Assembly (NCBI GenBank): GCA_026168455.1
Contig: CM047425.1
Location: forward strand, 47,626,362 to 47,690,361
Direction: 5' to 3'
Source of the DNA: Theocolax elegans
Lineage: Eukaryota > Arthropoda > Insecta > Hymenoptera > Cerocephalidae
Length of the DNA: 64,000 bases
Shown: piece by piece, positions 33,455 to 44,971 of the stretch
Layout: each line of letters starts with the position of its first letter
Position numbering within the stretch: position 1 is the stretch's first letter
Program-made: the position numbers and the translations under genes
The notes under the pieces: model-generated
What the model was told of the DNA's origin: nothing
The model's database searches: none
Seen by the model: only the letters and a program-made list of their open reading frames with translations

Positions 33455-36112
33455 ATTTAATATTATAATCGCGTAGAACGCTTTCGGATGTCTCAAACGT
33501 AACTTCGAATTAAAATCATTCTTAAATAAACATAAGATAGATGTATGTCTAATAAGCGAGGCCCTTCTACAAAATAAAGATAAATTCTATCTTTTAGATT
33601 ATAATACGTACAGAAATGACTCAAACCGCGGATCCGCAATATTAATTAAAAAACAAATTAAGCACAGCGAATTACATATAAATAATCTCCAATCAGTTGA
33701 AACTACAGTCATTAAAATAGTAACTAACGGTACAGAATTTACACTGATCTCGTTCTATAATTCTCCATCTAGACCATTTAATAAAAATAATTATGATAAA
33801 ATATTTAAATTATCTCCCACAATAATCGCTGCCGGGGACTTCAATGCTAAACACAAAAGCTGGGGTAACAGGGTAAATAACGCGCTCGGTAATAAACTTT
33901 TTAACTATTGCGATAAAAATAATCTCTTTGTACATGCGCCTCAAGAATTCACTCACTATCCATATAACAAAACTGGTGAACCTAAAAAACCTGACTTGAT
34001 TGACTTTGCAATAACTAAAAATTTTCACAATAACATAACAGTCCAAACTTTGCATGAACTTGACTCAGACCACTACCCAATATTACTAACCATAAATACT
34101 TCATATAAATATAACTCTCTTAATTCCAAGTACAACTTCCGTAAAACTAACTGGGAAACCTATAATAACTATTTAGTTGATAATATTCCCAACACTGACA
34201 ACCTAACTAACAAAGTTTCAATAGATCAAACAATAGAATCATTAACACAGGTAATAAAAAAGGCCATAAATCTCTCAACTCCAATAAATAACTCACCTAA
34301 TAGAGACCCACCCCTTCCAAATAGTATCCTAGAACTCATTAAGAAACGTAATAAATTAAAATCAAAAAACCATAGGAATCAAATTAACCAACTAAGAGAA
34401 CAAATTTCCTTTGAAATCAATCAATTCAGGTGTAATTCTTGCAACGATAAAATTTCTAAACTAAATATAAAAGATCATTCTCTCTGGTGCATGACTAAAG
34501 TCTTAACTAACACCAGGACATCCGTCCCCCCTCTAAAAGCTGAAAGTAACCAATTAAAATATTTTTCTCCGGAAGATAAAGCCAACTGTTTAGCTCAAAA
34601 CTTCGCGAAAACCTTCACTGCACATAATAGTCCCAGCTCCCCAGCATTTACTCAAGAAACAACAAATTTAATTAATCAATATCTAACCTCCGAATGCTCA
34701 GATAAAATTCCACAAATAAACAATTTAGAACTTTACCAATACCTAAAAAGACTTAAAAATAACAAAGCTCCAGGCCCAGACAAAATCACGAACTTTCTTC
34801 TTAAAAAACTTCCATTAGAATACCTAACAGTTCTTGAAAAAATATTTAATGCATGCTCTTCATTACAATATTATCCACAAAACTGGAAACACGCAATAAT
34901 CTTAGTATTTCACAAACCCGGTAAAGACTCAAGACTAGCTACTAGCTATAGACTCATCAGTCTTCTTAATACATTGAGCAAAGCTCTAGAAACAATGTTT
35001 CTTAACCGACTTAATAAATTCATTAAATCTAATAATTTAATCAGATCAGAACAGTTCGGATTTCGCGAAGGCCATTCAACTGTACACCAAATATTTAGAC
35101 TAACTGAACACATAACAAAATATATAAACTGGAAGCAAAACACCGGGGCAGTCTTGTTGGATGTCGAAAAGACATTCGACATTGTCTGGACCGATGGTTT
35201 GCTAAGAAAACTAATTAATCTTAACTTACCTAAATGGATGATATTTTTCTTAAATTCATACTTAAAAATCGCTCCTTCACGATAAAACTAGACAATAACA
35301 CTCACTCAAATAGCTTTCCAATTCAAGCAGGAGTCCCGCAAGGCAGCCTAATAGGCCCAACCATTTTTAATCTATACATTAATGATATTCCAATAACTCC
35401 CTCGGTAAATGTAGGAATATATGCGGACGACACTGTCCTCTATAGCTCCTCAATGCGCGACACAAAATTAGTTGACCAATTAAATCAATCACTAAAGAAA
35501 ATTAATGACTGGTGCACCAATTGGAGAATTAAAATCAACGTGAGTAAATCGCAAGCTTCTCTTTTCGGGAATAAACGAGTAAATTTAAATAACTTAAAAC
35601 CTCCTACCTTCGGTCAAACTAAAATGGAGTAGAAACCAGGCGTTAAATACCTTGGCGTTACACTCGATAAAAGACTGAAATATCACCTTCATACTACCAA
35701 CGCGCGTAACAAAGCAACAGGAGCAATAGCGCGACTTTTGCCTCTGCTAAAAAATCACTCTGACATACATTACGACAACAGTTTAATAATTTATAAACTC
35801 ATTATTCGACCAATTCTAACCTACGCGTCAACAATTTGGGGTGGCACAACTCCCACAAATTTATTAAAAATCCAAGGGATACAAAATGGCGTTTTAAAAA
35901 CCATAACAAACTCGCCGCAATACACTCGCATGTCTAGACTTCACTCTGAACTAGACATTGAATACATTAAAGATTATATAATAAAAGCCGATAATAACTT
36001 TTATAATAAAGCAAAAACCTCCCATTTCGAATTAATTAAAAACCTCGGTAATTATGACTATAACCCACGTAATAAACACAAAAAACCTAAAGACTTTTTA
36101 ACATTAAAATAA
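33455..36112 (+). pseudogene. Jockey-like non-LTR element ORF2 (endonuclease-reverse transcriptase), broken
   Basis: The endonuclease starts near 33471, where the usual W-N-A motif has a TAG (33474-33476) in place of Trp. It then runs open through AAGDFNAKHKSWG and SDHYPI (about 34060). The reverse transcriptase follows, with NNKAPGPDKI, SYRLISLLNTLSK, LLDVEKTFD, AGVPQGSLIGP and the catalytic YADD (about 35420). One frame change occurs in an A run near 35265, and a TAG interrupts at 35630-35632 before the C-terminal part, which ends at 36112. The DVEKTFD block has Thr where Ala is usual. Family role: target-primed reverse transcription. Three lesions mean this copy is inactive. Confidence 0.88.
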
Positions 36113-37005
36113 CCACAAGAGACATCCTAACAAGCTACGCTATTTAACAAATATAACTTAATCACTCATGACTATACTTACTTCACTATTCTGTTACAGA
36201 TATCATCTGCGATTAGCCCATAATACCACCCATTTCATTATATTTGTTACTAATATATTTTCTTTCAGGTACATCTTCTTTTCGTCCGCAAGGACACTTT
36301 TTAGCAGCCAAGCAGAACCGCCATGTTCCCATATCCCCCATGACTCTCTGATCATGCTTTAGCAATGCACCACACCTCCTATCCATGATAATCCTACTTC
36401 CTTTCTCGGAGAGGTAGGCTCGGGACTCCGCTTTCCACTGAGAATTTTCATTCGCAGGTGAGGGTGGAGCCGCGAGCCATTGCATCACTGCAAGGTAGAA
36501 CCTCAACAACGACGCCCGACTTAGGATTGGTAATTTTAGCCGCAACTCATCAGCCCAGCAGTGATTCGATTCTCCGATCGGTATTTTAAGCCGCAACGCA
36601 TCAGCCCAGCATTGATTCTATTCTTCGATCGGTATTTTAAGCCTCAACTCCAAGGAGATCACGGGAGAGCCTTCTGGTCATCCGGGTTTCAACGGCCGTC
36701 ACGCCAAGGAAATCACAGGGAACCTCCAGGTCACCTGGGTTTCGGCGATTTCCACGAACCTTGGACCGCGAGCAGCAACCACCCTGAGGACGAAGAACAA
36801 CTTCTCATAGCAATTCTGGGGTCTAGGGACTCGCAACCCTTCCGGTAACGTCGCGCATCCGCGTATTTGTAAACCATGGTCGTCGCGTGTTTTTAGTGCG
36901 CGTTCTATTCGAGTGCGGGAACCCTCAAACTCTTTTGTTTATTTTTTTCGTTTTCCTTTCTTTTCTTTTTACGCGACGGTTCGGTGCGATACACGTCGGG
37001 TCAAA
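36113..37005. other. Gene-free stretch after the Jockey-like element
   Basis: The region from about 36200 to 37000 is GC-richer than its surroundings, with a tandem repeat (listed separately) and two related GG(A/T)CA(T/C)C(C/T)GGGTTTC blocks near 36677 and 36735. A 127-codon open frame on the minus strand (36596-36213) contains CPCGRKEDV but has no recognised family. It could be the 5' or 3' part of another retroelement. Confidence 0.45.
36531..36645. repeat. Tandem repeat, about 51-bp period
   Basis: TATTTTAAGCCGCAAC.CATCAGCCCAGCA.TGATTC.ATTCT.CGATCGG occurs twice, at about 36532 and 36582, with the start of a third unit at 36633. Confidence 0.85.
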
Positions 37006-37428
37006 TACTATTGTGTATTTATTGTTGTAGAACATACAATGGCTAAAAATTATAAAATAAATTATGTGTAGTACAAACCTTACTGAAAAAATGTCTCAAT
37101 TATCAACAGATACTTGTTGACTCTATTTTGATTTCAGTACTTTCTATTGTAAAAACTTTGTAAGCATCCAAAAAAGTTAAAATGTTATAGTTTTAAGCAT
37201 TCTATATCAATTGCCAAAGTGGGATAGAAATTTAACCATACTTGCGAATGTTTACACGTTCGCAGAAGGTGTTTTTCGATATAAAACGTTTGGATTATGT
37301 ATTGGATTATATTAGATAAGTTTTGTTCAAATAAAAAAAACAAATACAGTAAGCCAAATAATTGCAGGACATATACTTTCCTGAAATAAATGTGTTATTT
37401 TTCTACAGAAATACTTGTCGATTCCATT
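37006..37428. repeat. Right arm of the 6.4 kb long inverted repeat
   Basis: Reverse-complement partner of 31032-31446. The outer ends meet at AATGGAATC on the left and GATTCCATT on the right. Confidence 0.88.
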
Positions 37429-38030
37429 TATGTATACATGCATTTTATTTAAATTTATTCATTATTTTTATTGTAATTGGTTTATTTTTATATTCAGTTT
37501 CAAATAATGTTTTTGTTGTGTTAGTATATATATATATATATTCATCGCAATCATACATCTTTTATAAGTGCAGTTAATATTTTAACTTTATTAATATTAA
37601 CTACAAAATATTGTACATTAATCTTTAGAAATAAATGACTACAAAATGCTTTCAAAGTTTATACAATACAAATTTCAAGCATTGTTTATTTTTGGTATGT
37701 ACAATACAAATGTTTATGAAATGTCAGTTTAATGTAACTGTTTAAAAAAATGTTCAGTTTTTGTAAATACAAAAAAATGAAAAATAAGAATATTTCAATT
37801 TATGAATGTTTTATATATTTTGTAACATAAAAATTAAATTTCTTTTTATTTATAATACTAATTTTAATATTTTACCATATACCAACGCACTGCACTTTTC
37901 AGTCACAAATTTTTAAAGTCCACCTTTTCTTTGTATGCAAGACATTGAAATTAAATTTTTACTTTATTTTACATGTGCCAATGTTTGCTCATAAATTCAG
38001 TTCAGGCATTGCTTTAAATTACACTCTACC
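37429..38030. other. AT-rich gene-free stretch
   Basis: A short TA run lies at 37518-37540. Nothing else is recognised. Confidence 0.5.
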
Positions 38031-38605
38031 GATAAGGTGCATCGAATGAAGTTCCAGGTGGAGGAGGCTCAGTACTGCTTGGTGTGGATTGCATTGGTGC
38101 TGAAACTGATGCAGAGGCTGAAGCAGATGGAACTTAAGTTCCCGATGCAGCAGTTGCAGCTGCCAATGCAGCCAGTTCCTCTTCTGCTTTTTTCATTATG
38201 TCATAATCACTTAATGAACATAAAGTACTATTAGTTTTTTTTTCGTGGAGAAGATTGCACCTCTGAACTTAATCTGCTAACACTAGTTGTTTTACTGTAC
38301 ATTTGTGAATATTTTTCTTGACTTTGGTACATTGCGGAATTAAATGTTGTAAAAAATGTTGCACTAGGTTTCGATGGAAGATATGGATCTACTTTGGAAC
38401 TCTCTTGACGTTTCACATTTACCAAGGTTTCTTGAAGATTAGGGGGAATAGTAATGTTCGAGACCTTCTCTAAAATTGGTCAAGTTAACTTGGATATTCC
38501 TTGTGGTGGTGGAGTAAAAGATCTTGCATCCGAAGGACTATATGCTTCTACTGGTTCACCACTATCTGGAGAATCAAGACCCAATCCCTGAAATTGATTA
38601 GATCA
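38031..38605 (-). pseudogene. Host-gene-like fragment, Ser/Pro-rich, broken
   Basis: The minus strand reads like ordinary protein sequence, not a transposon: SPDSGEPVEAYSPSDARSF, TPPPQGISK, QETLVNVKRQESSKVDPYLP, SLSDYDIMKKAEEELAALAA and EPPPPGTSFDAP. It begins just after a possible splice acceptor (TTTCAG, minus strand, near 38592). A TGA near 38480, a stop and frame change near 38240 and a TAA near 38134 break it. Its base composition is GC-richer than the flanks. I do not recognise the gene. It could be a decayed duplicate of a host exon or a fragment captured by a transposon. Confidence 0.5.
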
Positions 38606-38719
38606 ATATTATAATTACTGGACTACTAATTTCTTAAATGTATTATTAATATACACTAAATTCATCTCTTAATTTTCTCATTGTAATAATAATATAATGT
38701 GTCTGTACCTTATTTACTC

Positions 38720-39165
38720 TTATAATAAATTTTCGAAGTGGCCTCCACCCTACTCAATGCAGCATCGGGCACGCTTAATAACATCATGCGTCGCCCTATC
38801 GATCATCAGAGGATCAACGTTATCGGCGTGACATGGATCTTAACCCTAAGTTCTTCTACTGAAGCCACAGGAAATCCGTGGTAAACCACTTCAGTAGAAG
38901 AAATCCAAAGTATTATGGTCGGGTGACCTGGCAGGCCATTGTACCGGGTCATTCTGACCGATCCATCTCTCGTCATAACGCTTGTCTAAATAATGCCTTA
39001 CTTTTATTAATGGTCCAGCAGATCAGGTAAATCTTCTTGTAGGAACTGTAGGTAATTCTCTCCATTAAGGAATGGAGGCAATTCCCAAGGTCCTATAAGC
39101 CGATTTCCAATCATTCCACATCAGATATTAACACTGAACCTCAGCTGAAAGCGATCTGAAAAAAG
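38720..39165 (-). pseudogene. Mariner-like transposase fragment
   Basis: On the minus strand broken frames give IGNRLIGPWELPPFLNG, YLQFLQEDLPDLL, RYDERWIG and WPARSPDHNTLDFF. These match, in order, the catalytic half of the same mariner-like transposase type as at 45568-46676. Several stops and shifts are present, and no inverted ends were found. An inverted duplication of TTCTTCTACTGAAG.C sits inside (about 38855-38910). Confidence 0.72.
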
Positions 39166-40054
39166 CAAAAAGTTTTTGTAATTATTTATGCATCTTAATT
39201 CATAAATATTATAAAATACATTTTTTTTCAAATCACTTCTTTCTTTTCAGTCCATTACATATATACTATTAATGTTATAGGAAATATGTGTCTTAATAAA
39301 TTTTTATAATATTTTTTGCAGAAGCTTACAAAACTTCATTTCATAATTTATATTATTAAAGAATAACTTATAAGAGAAACACAAAGTTTTAAGTTTACTA
39401 TATATTGAAAAGTTGTATAAAATTGTTACGTGAATAATAAACTCTAAATTTTACAACGTAAATTGATTATAGGTTAGTCTCTATATTATTATTATGTCAT
39501 GTGTATTGCAATTAAATTAATCGTTAAAGAATGACGAGGTTATGCATTTATATATCGAGTGACAATTTAGGGACGATACAACTTTGAATTGAATTATTTT
39601 TGTGTTGAATTAAGCAAATGTAACAAACTCTTTGGATTTAGACTAATTGAATGAATAAAAATCGACTATTGATCTCAGAATTTTGATACATGCAATATTT
39701 AAAAATATAAAAAAATTATTTTTTGAGAAAATATCTTTTTTGCAAAATATTTGGTATCTTATCATTCAGTAGATCAAATTAAGTTTATCTGGACCACTAC
39801 CGTATAGATTTAATCATTAACAATTAAGTAATTAACGATTTAAAATGATGAGAAAACGTAAATTTCTCACATGCATTGAAATATTTATCTAGATAATCGA
39901 GTAAACAAGATGATTCGTGTTACCATCAACTCGAGGTTATAAACAATCATCGTTTCGTCGGTAATATTGACAATTTCGTGAATGTTATGAACAGCGAATA
40001 ATATGAAATATAAATTACAAGTAAACATAATACTAAATTATATATATATATATA
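39166..40054. other. AT-rich gene-free stretch
   Basis: No coding signal. It ends in a TA run (40040-40054) that served as the insertion site of the mariner-like element. Confidence 0.5.
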
Positions 40055-40208
40055 CAGGGTGTCCCATTTTAAATAACGGATGAGAATGTCTCAAAAAATA
40101 TTGGAGATAGAAAAAAACTTTCTATACATAAGTTGTAGGGTATTTAAGGGGCCAACTGACGGTGATATTAACCATAACCTGAGGTCAAGGGTTAAGGTCA
40201 TTTGAAGA

Positions 40209-40391
40209 TGTTGTGAGATAGCATCTAAACAAGCACGCGAGTAGCCTGAGAGGACGCTAAGGGTGGGGGCAATAGGCCCAACGAAAGACAGTATGCTCTG
40301 GACGAGCGCAGAGGCAACACGCTCTCACAGCAACCTTCGCTATTACACATATAAGCCTGAGTAATTATTTATAGACCCTGACAACACAACA
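40209..40391 (+). repeat. 5' LTR of the 40.2 kb gypsy element
   Basis: 183 bp, TG...CA ends, identical to 44789-44971. Confidence 0.95.
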
Positions 40392-40406
40392 TGGTGTCAG
40401 AAGTGG
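40392..40406 (+). promoter_or_regulatory. Primer binding site, tRNA-Leu type
   Basis: TGGTGTCAGAAGTGG directly follows the 5' LTR. It is complementary to the 3' end of an insect tRNA-Leu (ending CACTTCTGACACCA), as I recall that sequence. It primes minus-strand DNA synthesis. Confidence 0.75.
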
Positions 40407-40636
40407 TAATTCGTACGCAAAAAGTACACATAAAGTAGGTGAGAGTGTAACTGTAGAAATAAATAATCTACGAAAACCAGAGCAAGGAATTTGCGCGGCA
40501 ACAAAATAAAAACATGGCGGACATAATATACTGAGATCGTCGGATACTTCGTATGCGTACATACAATTGACGCGATTACTTGGTGGTGTTCTTGTGTTTA
40601 TTTTGAAACAAAAAAAACTGATATTCAATAGACACG

Positions 40637-43600
40637 ATGAGCGAGTCTCAGAATAGTGTGCAAGTCACGGGTCGCCCGAACGTACGATGTCCGGATGAGA
40701 TAGATTTCAAGAAACCGGAATTATGGACGCTTTGGATAAAACGGTTTGATCGATATATGTCGGTGGCAGAACTTTTAGACAAAGACGATAAAGAAAAAAT
40801 CGACTTATTACTGTATACCATGGGCGAAAAATCAGAAGAAATATTGGCGCAAATATATCCTCAAATGCCAGAAACGGCCACGTACGTGGAGGTTAAGAAG
40901 AGATTCGATGATTATTTCTCTCCCAAAAAGAACGTAATATTCGAACGCTACAGATTCAATTCGCGAATCCAAGAGGAAGGGGAAACTGTAGACTCTTTCA
41001 TCACGGCTCTATATACGCTAGCCGAAAAGTGCGACTACGGAACGCTAAAGAACGAGTTGATACGCGACAGAATTGTTATAGGAATACAAGATACAAGGAC
41101 ATCAGAACGACTTCAACTGATTGCTGATCTTACGTTGGAGAATTCCATAACTATTGTGCGTCAAGCGGAGACTCAGTTCAAGCAAAACAAAGTTTTGCGT
41201 TCGAAAAATTCTGCGGAGAGAAGTGAAGTTAATCGCGTTTTTAGTAAAAAGACTTTTGCAAATAAAAAATCGGAATGTACGAACTCAGATATGACAAATA
41301 AAAATTTCACGCAAAACAACAAGGATAGATGCACTCGTTGTGGATTGTCAAAACATCCTGACACAGAAAAATGTCCAGCTCTGAAATCTACGTGTCGAAA
41401 ATGCAAAAGGATCGGTCATTGGGAACGCGCATGCAGATCCAAGGGCGTCAGGTCAGTTGAAGAAGACGAATCATCTGATGGCGAGATGGTCAACGCGGCA
41501 TTCCTAGGAGCGACGAACTGTAGAGGTTATGTAGCATCATGTGAATACGCGGCAAGGTTTGAAGTGAGCGACTTCCGAGAAAGCGTCGATTTCAAAATAG
41601 ACACTTGCGCGGATGTAACGTGTATTCCTTATAGTAAAATTCCGGGAGATTGTCGACACAAAATAAATAAATCGGATAAGGTTATATTCGGCGCAGATGG
41701 AAACAATTTGTCGGTTCAAGGGTTTATTTATATTACATTAAAGAAAAATAACTTATCTAAAAAAGTTAAAGCCTACGTACTAAAAGGGTTAGATAGATTT
41801 TTGTTGGGTAAACCTGAAATAAAATTTTTCGATTTAGTCAAAATAATAAATTCGCTAGAATTTAGGAAAGAATGTGATAACAGTGAATCTTTTTGTACAT
41901 TTGATCCAATTAAAAAGTACCCGTCAGTCTTTAATGGCTTGGGTCAGTTTAAGCGCGAGTTAGAAATACCGTTGAAAGAGAACGTAAAACCGTACGCAGA
42001 AATGACGCCGAGAGTCGTCGCGGTACCATTGTTGCAAAAACTAAAAAATACCTTGGACATGTTGCAGAAGCAAGGCGTGATAGTACCGGTAGACTCGCCG
42101 ACAGAGTGGTGCAGTCCAATTGTTTGCGTACCCAAAGGGGAAAATATTGACGATATAAGATTATGTTGCGACTACTCAGTTTTGAATGATAGTGTAAAGC
42201 GCAGTGTATTTCCAATTTTAAAAGTTGATATAACGCTTGCTAGGTTAAGGAATGGTAAAATATTTTCATGCCTCGACGCGAAATCAGGTTTTCATCAAAT
42301 TAAGTTATCAAAAAAAAGTCAGCCGTTGACTACGTTTATAACTCCCTTCGGACGTTATATGAGCACAAGGCTTCAATTCGGCATAAATTGCGCTACAGAC
42401 TTTTTCTCTCAAATGTTTTCGGATCTGTTCAAAGACTTGCCTAATGTTCTCGTTCACGTCGATGATATCCTGATTTACGCGGACACAATTCAAACGCACG
42501 ACAAAATATTAAAAATCGTTTTGGAACGTTTGCAAAACGAAGGTGTAACGCTCAATAAAGAGAAATGTATCTTCGGTGTAAAGAAAATCAAATTTTTAGG
42601 TCATGTGATTTCGGAACACGGGATAGAAATTTTACCAGAGAGGGTATCAGCTGTTTCAAATTTTCCCGAACCGCGAGATATCACAAGTCTCAGGCAATTT
42701 TTAGGATCGTTAAACTACGCATCGAAATTTATAAAAAACAAGTCGCAGATTTTAGAACCGTTGTATTCACTTTTAAAAAACGACACTGCCTTTGTTTGGA
42801 ATGAAAATCACAAGCGTGCTTTTGAAAAAGCTAAAAAAATATTACTTGAAGCACCCATACTAGCTCACTTCGACTACGACAAAGAGATTATTGTGCAAGC
42901 TGATGCGTCAAGTTATGGTTTAGGCGCGGCCTTACTTCAAGTAAATAGCGACAAATCTAGAGAAGTTGAAGCTTACGCGTCGCGAACGCTCACAAATACT
43001 GAAAAGAAATACAGCCAGATTGAGAAAGAAGCTTTAGCTTTATCTTTCGCGACATATAGGTTTAAAGAATTTATTACAGGCATTAACGTAAATTTGGAAA
43101 CAGATCACAAACCTCTCATTCAAATTTTAAAAACTAAACCGATTGATGAAATAACTCCTCGTTTACAACGCATAAGAATGCGCTTGATGCGTTTCAACTA
43201 CAGAATAACATATGTACCAGGCACACAATTAGTGCTAGCCGATTCGCTTTCGCGAAATCCGATCGAGACGGAAGAAACAAGCGACTTAGAAGCTGAAACG
43301 CGTACTTATGTAAATTTCATTATAAATAATCTACCGGCGAGTAAGAGCATTTTAGAACAGATTGAAGAGCAACAAGATTGCGATCACGTATGTTCTAAGT
43401 TACGATATTTTTGCCTAAATAAGTGGCCAATGAAGGACAAGTTACCTGAAGGTTTACTTCCATATTATCAACTAAAAGACAATTTTTCATTAGCGAAAGG
43501 GTTGTTATTGTACAATATGAGGCTTGTAATCCCTCCTTCGATGCAATTGGACATGTTAAATAAAATACATGAAGGACATCTGGGTGTAGTTAAATGTAGA

Positions 43601-44707
43601 GACAGAGCCAAACAGTCGATTTGGTGGTTGGGCCTTAGTTCACAGTTGAAGCACCTAATTGAAAACTGTCCAAGCTGCATCGAAGAGCGGAAAAATATCA
43701 AAGAACCCTTTATAAAGGAAAAATTTCCAAATAGGCCTTGGCAAAAGATAGGTATTGATTTTTTTAAATTTGAAAAGTGGTACATGATTACTACTGATTA
43801 TTACTCGCGATTTTTTGAGATAAGTATGCTAAAAACTATGTCTGAAAATGAAACAATCATAAAATGTAAAGAACTGTTCTCCAGATATGGCATACCACAA
43901 TTAGTCAGAACAGATTGCGGCACGCAATTTTCCCACGAATTTCATAAATTCTCCGCGGACTATGATTTTAAACATGTGACCAGCTCACCTAAATATTCGC
44001 AAGGTAACGGCGGCGTTGAGTCTGCAGTAAAAATCGCTAAAAGCATATTAAAAAAATCTAAAGACGTGCACTTAGGGTTGCTCGCATATAGGACAACACC
44101 TTTAGAAAACGGATTTTCGCCTGCAGAGCTCATGTTTTCGCGTAAAATACGCTCGAGAATCCCGATACTCGATGATAGGTTAGGTACCTTTAAAAATCAT
44201 AGGGATGTAGCTCAAAAAGAAAAAGAGAGGAAAGATAGGCAGGAGCGTGATTACAACAAAAGACATAGAGTAAAAAAATTAAAAGAGTTAATCGTAGGTA
44301 ATAATGTATGGGTTATAGACATGCGTGTTTATGGTAAAATAATAAAGGTTGATAAGGAAACTAATTCATTCACTATAAAAACTGAAAAAGGTAATCTTAT
44401 CAGACGCAACCGTTGGCACCTTGTGCAAGCTCCCTATAAAGAATCTTTAGATTGCGAAAACTCCTCTGAAAACCTACTTCCCTTTGATTTTGATTGTACA
44501 ACGATGGCTGCTGAACGCGATCAACAGAATATTTTACCCACTGATTCATCGGTAAATAGCCCAAGCAATGTAAGCGGCAACGTCGTTGAAGCCACTGAAG
44601 GTGAGCATAATGTAATTGCTGATCAAAATAATCATAATAATGTAAACGACATGCCACCACTGCGACGATCATTGCGAGATAAAAAAGCACCTGTTCGGTA
44701 TTCATAG
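40637..44707 (+). CDS. Gypsy-class Gag-Pol polyprotein, intact
   Basis: One uninterrupted 1356-aa ORF. Gag has two zinc knuckles, C232-x2-C-x4-H-x5-C246 and C253-x2-C-x4-H-x4-C266. The protease follows with an active-site motif DTCA at 322-325, where the family norm is DTGA or DSGA. The reverse transcriptase has VPKGE, FGINCATDFF and catalytic HVDD (607-610). RNase H follows (QADASSYGLGAAL, near 755), then integrase: an HHCC zinc domain (HEGHLG to CPSC, about 970-1015) and a core with Asp near 1040 and 1093 and Glu in GGVESA near 1129. The C-terminus (PPLRRSLRDKKAPVRYS) is typical of insect gypsy relatives. Gag and Pol share one frame, so no frameshift is needed. It copies and integrates the element. 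Confidence 0.95.
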   Translation: MSESQNSVQVTGRPNVRCPDEIDFKKPELWTLWIKRFDRYMSVAELLDKDDKEKIDLLLYTMGEKSEEILAQIYPQMPETATYVEVKKRFDDYFSPKKNVIFERYRFNSRIQEEGETVDSFITALYTLAEKCDYGTLKNELIRDRIVIGIQDTRTSERLQLIADLTLENSITIVRQAETQFKQNKVLRSKNSAERSEVNRVFSKKTFANKKSECTNSDMTNKNFTQNNKDRCTRCGLSKHPDTEKCPALKSTCRKCKRIGHWERACRSKGVRSVEEDESSDGEMVNAAFLGATNCRGYVASCEYAARFEVSDFRESVDFKIDTCADVTCIPYSKIPGDCRHKINKSDKVIFGADGNNLSVQGFIYITLKKNNLSKKVKAYVLKGLDRFLLGKPEIKFFDLVKIINSLEFRKECDNSESFCTFDPIKKYPSVFNGLGQFKRELEIPLKENVKPYAEMTPRVVAVPLLQKLKNTLDMLQKQGVIVPVDSPTEWCSPIVCVPKGENIDDIRLCCDYSVLNDSVKRSVFPILKVDITLARLRNGKIFSCLDAKSGFHQIKLSKKSQPLTTFITPFGRYMSTRLQFGINCATDFFSQMFSDLFKDLPNVLVHVDDILIYADTIQTHDKILKIVLERLQNEGVTLNKEKCIFGVKKIKFLGHVISEHGIEILPERVSAVSNFPEPRDITSLRQFLGSLNYASKFIKNKSQILEPLYSLLKNDTAFVWNENHKRAFEKAKKILLEAPILAHFDYDKEIIVQADASSYGLGAALLQVNSDKSREVEAYASRTLTNTEKKYSQIEKEALALSFATYRFKEFITGINVNLETDHKPLIQILKTKPIDEITPRLQRIRMRLMRFNYRITYVPGTQLVLADSLSRNPIETEETSDLEAETRTYVNFIINNLPASKSILEQIEEQQDCDHVCSKLRYFCLNKWPMKDKLPEGLLPYYQLKDNFSLAKGLLLYNMRLVIPPSMQLDMLNKIHEGHLGVVKCRDRAKQSIWWLGLSSQLKHLIENCPSCIEERKNIKEPFIKEKFPNRPWQKIGIDFFKFEKWYMITTDYYSRFFEISMLKTMSENETIIKCKELFSRYGIPQLVRTDCGTQFSHEFHKFSADYDFKHVTSSPKYSQGNGGVESAVKIAKSILKKSKDVHLGLLAYRTTPLENGFSPAELMFSRKIRSRIPILDDRLGTFKNHRDVAQKEKERKDRQERDYNKRHRVKKLKELIVGNNVWVIDMRVYGKIIKVDKETNSFTIKTEKGNLIRRNRWHLVQAPYKESLDCENSSENLLPFDFDCTTMAAERDQQNILPTDSSVNSPSNVSGNVVEATEGEHNVIADQNNHNNVNDMPPLRRSLRDKKAPVRYS

Positions 44708-44775
44708 CAGATTTAAATGTTTAAATATATTTGTATGTATAATTTTTATTGTTCATGTAATCACTTGCTTTAAAT

Positions 44776-44788
44776 AAAAAAGAAAGGA
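44776..44788 (+). promoter_or_regulatory. Polypurine tract
   Basis: AAAAAGAAAGGA-type purine run immediately before the 3' LTR. It primes plus-strand DNA synthesis. Confidence 0.85.
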
Positions 44789-44971
44789 TGTTGTGAGATA
44801 GCATCTAAACAAGCACGCGAGTAGCCTGAGAGGACGCTAAGGGTGGGGGCAATAGGCCCAACGAAAGACAGTATGCTCTGGACGAGCGCAGAGGCAACAC
44901 GCTCTCACAGCAACCTTCGCTATTACACATATAAGCCTGAGTAATTATTTATAGACCCTGACAACACAACA
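44789..44971 (+). repeat. 3' LTR of the 40.2 kb gypsy element
   Basis: 183 bp, identical to 40209-40391. Confidence 0.95.

Larger units (their letters stand above)
40209..44971 (+). mobile_element. Complete gypsy-class LTR retrotransposon, TSD GAAGA
   Basis: Two 183-bp LTRs (40209-40391 and 44789-44971) show no difference in my reading. Both begin TGTTGTGAGA and end ACACAACA. The 5-bp direct repeat GAAGA (40204-40208 and 44972-44976) marks the insertion into the left arm of the mariner-like element. Primer site, single Gag-Pol ORF and polypurine tract are all in place and there is no envelope-like ORF. Identical LTRs point to a very recent insertion. Confidence 0.95.

Noticed and set aside
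36213..36596. 127-codon minus-strand frame with CPCGRKEDV
   Set aside because: Resembles cysteine-rich tails of non-LTR proteins only vaguely; not enough to call.
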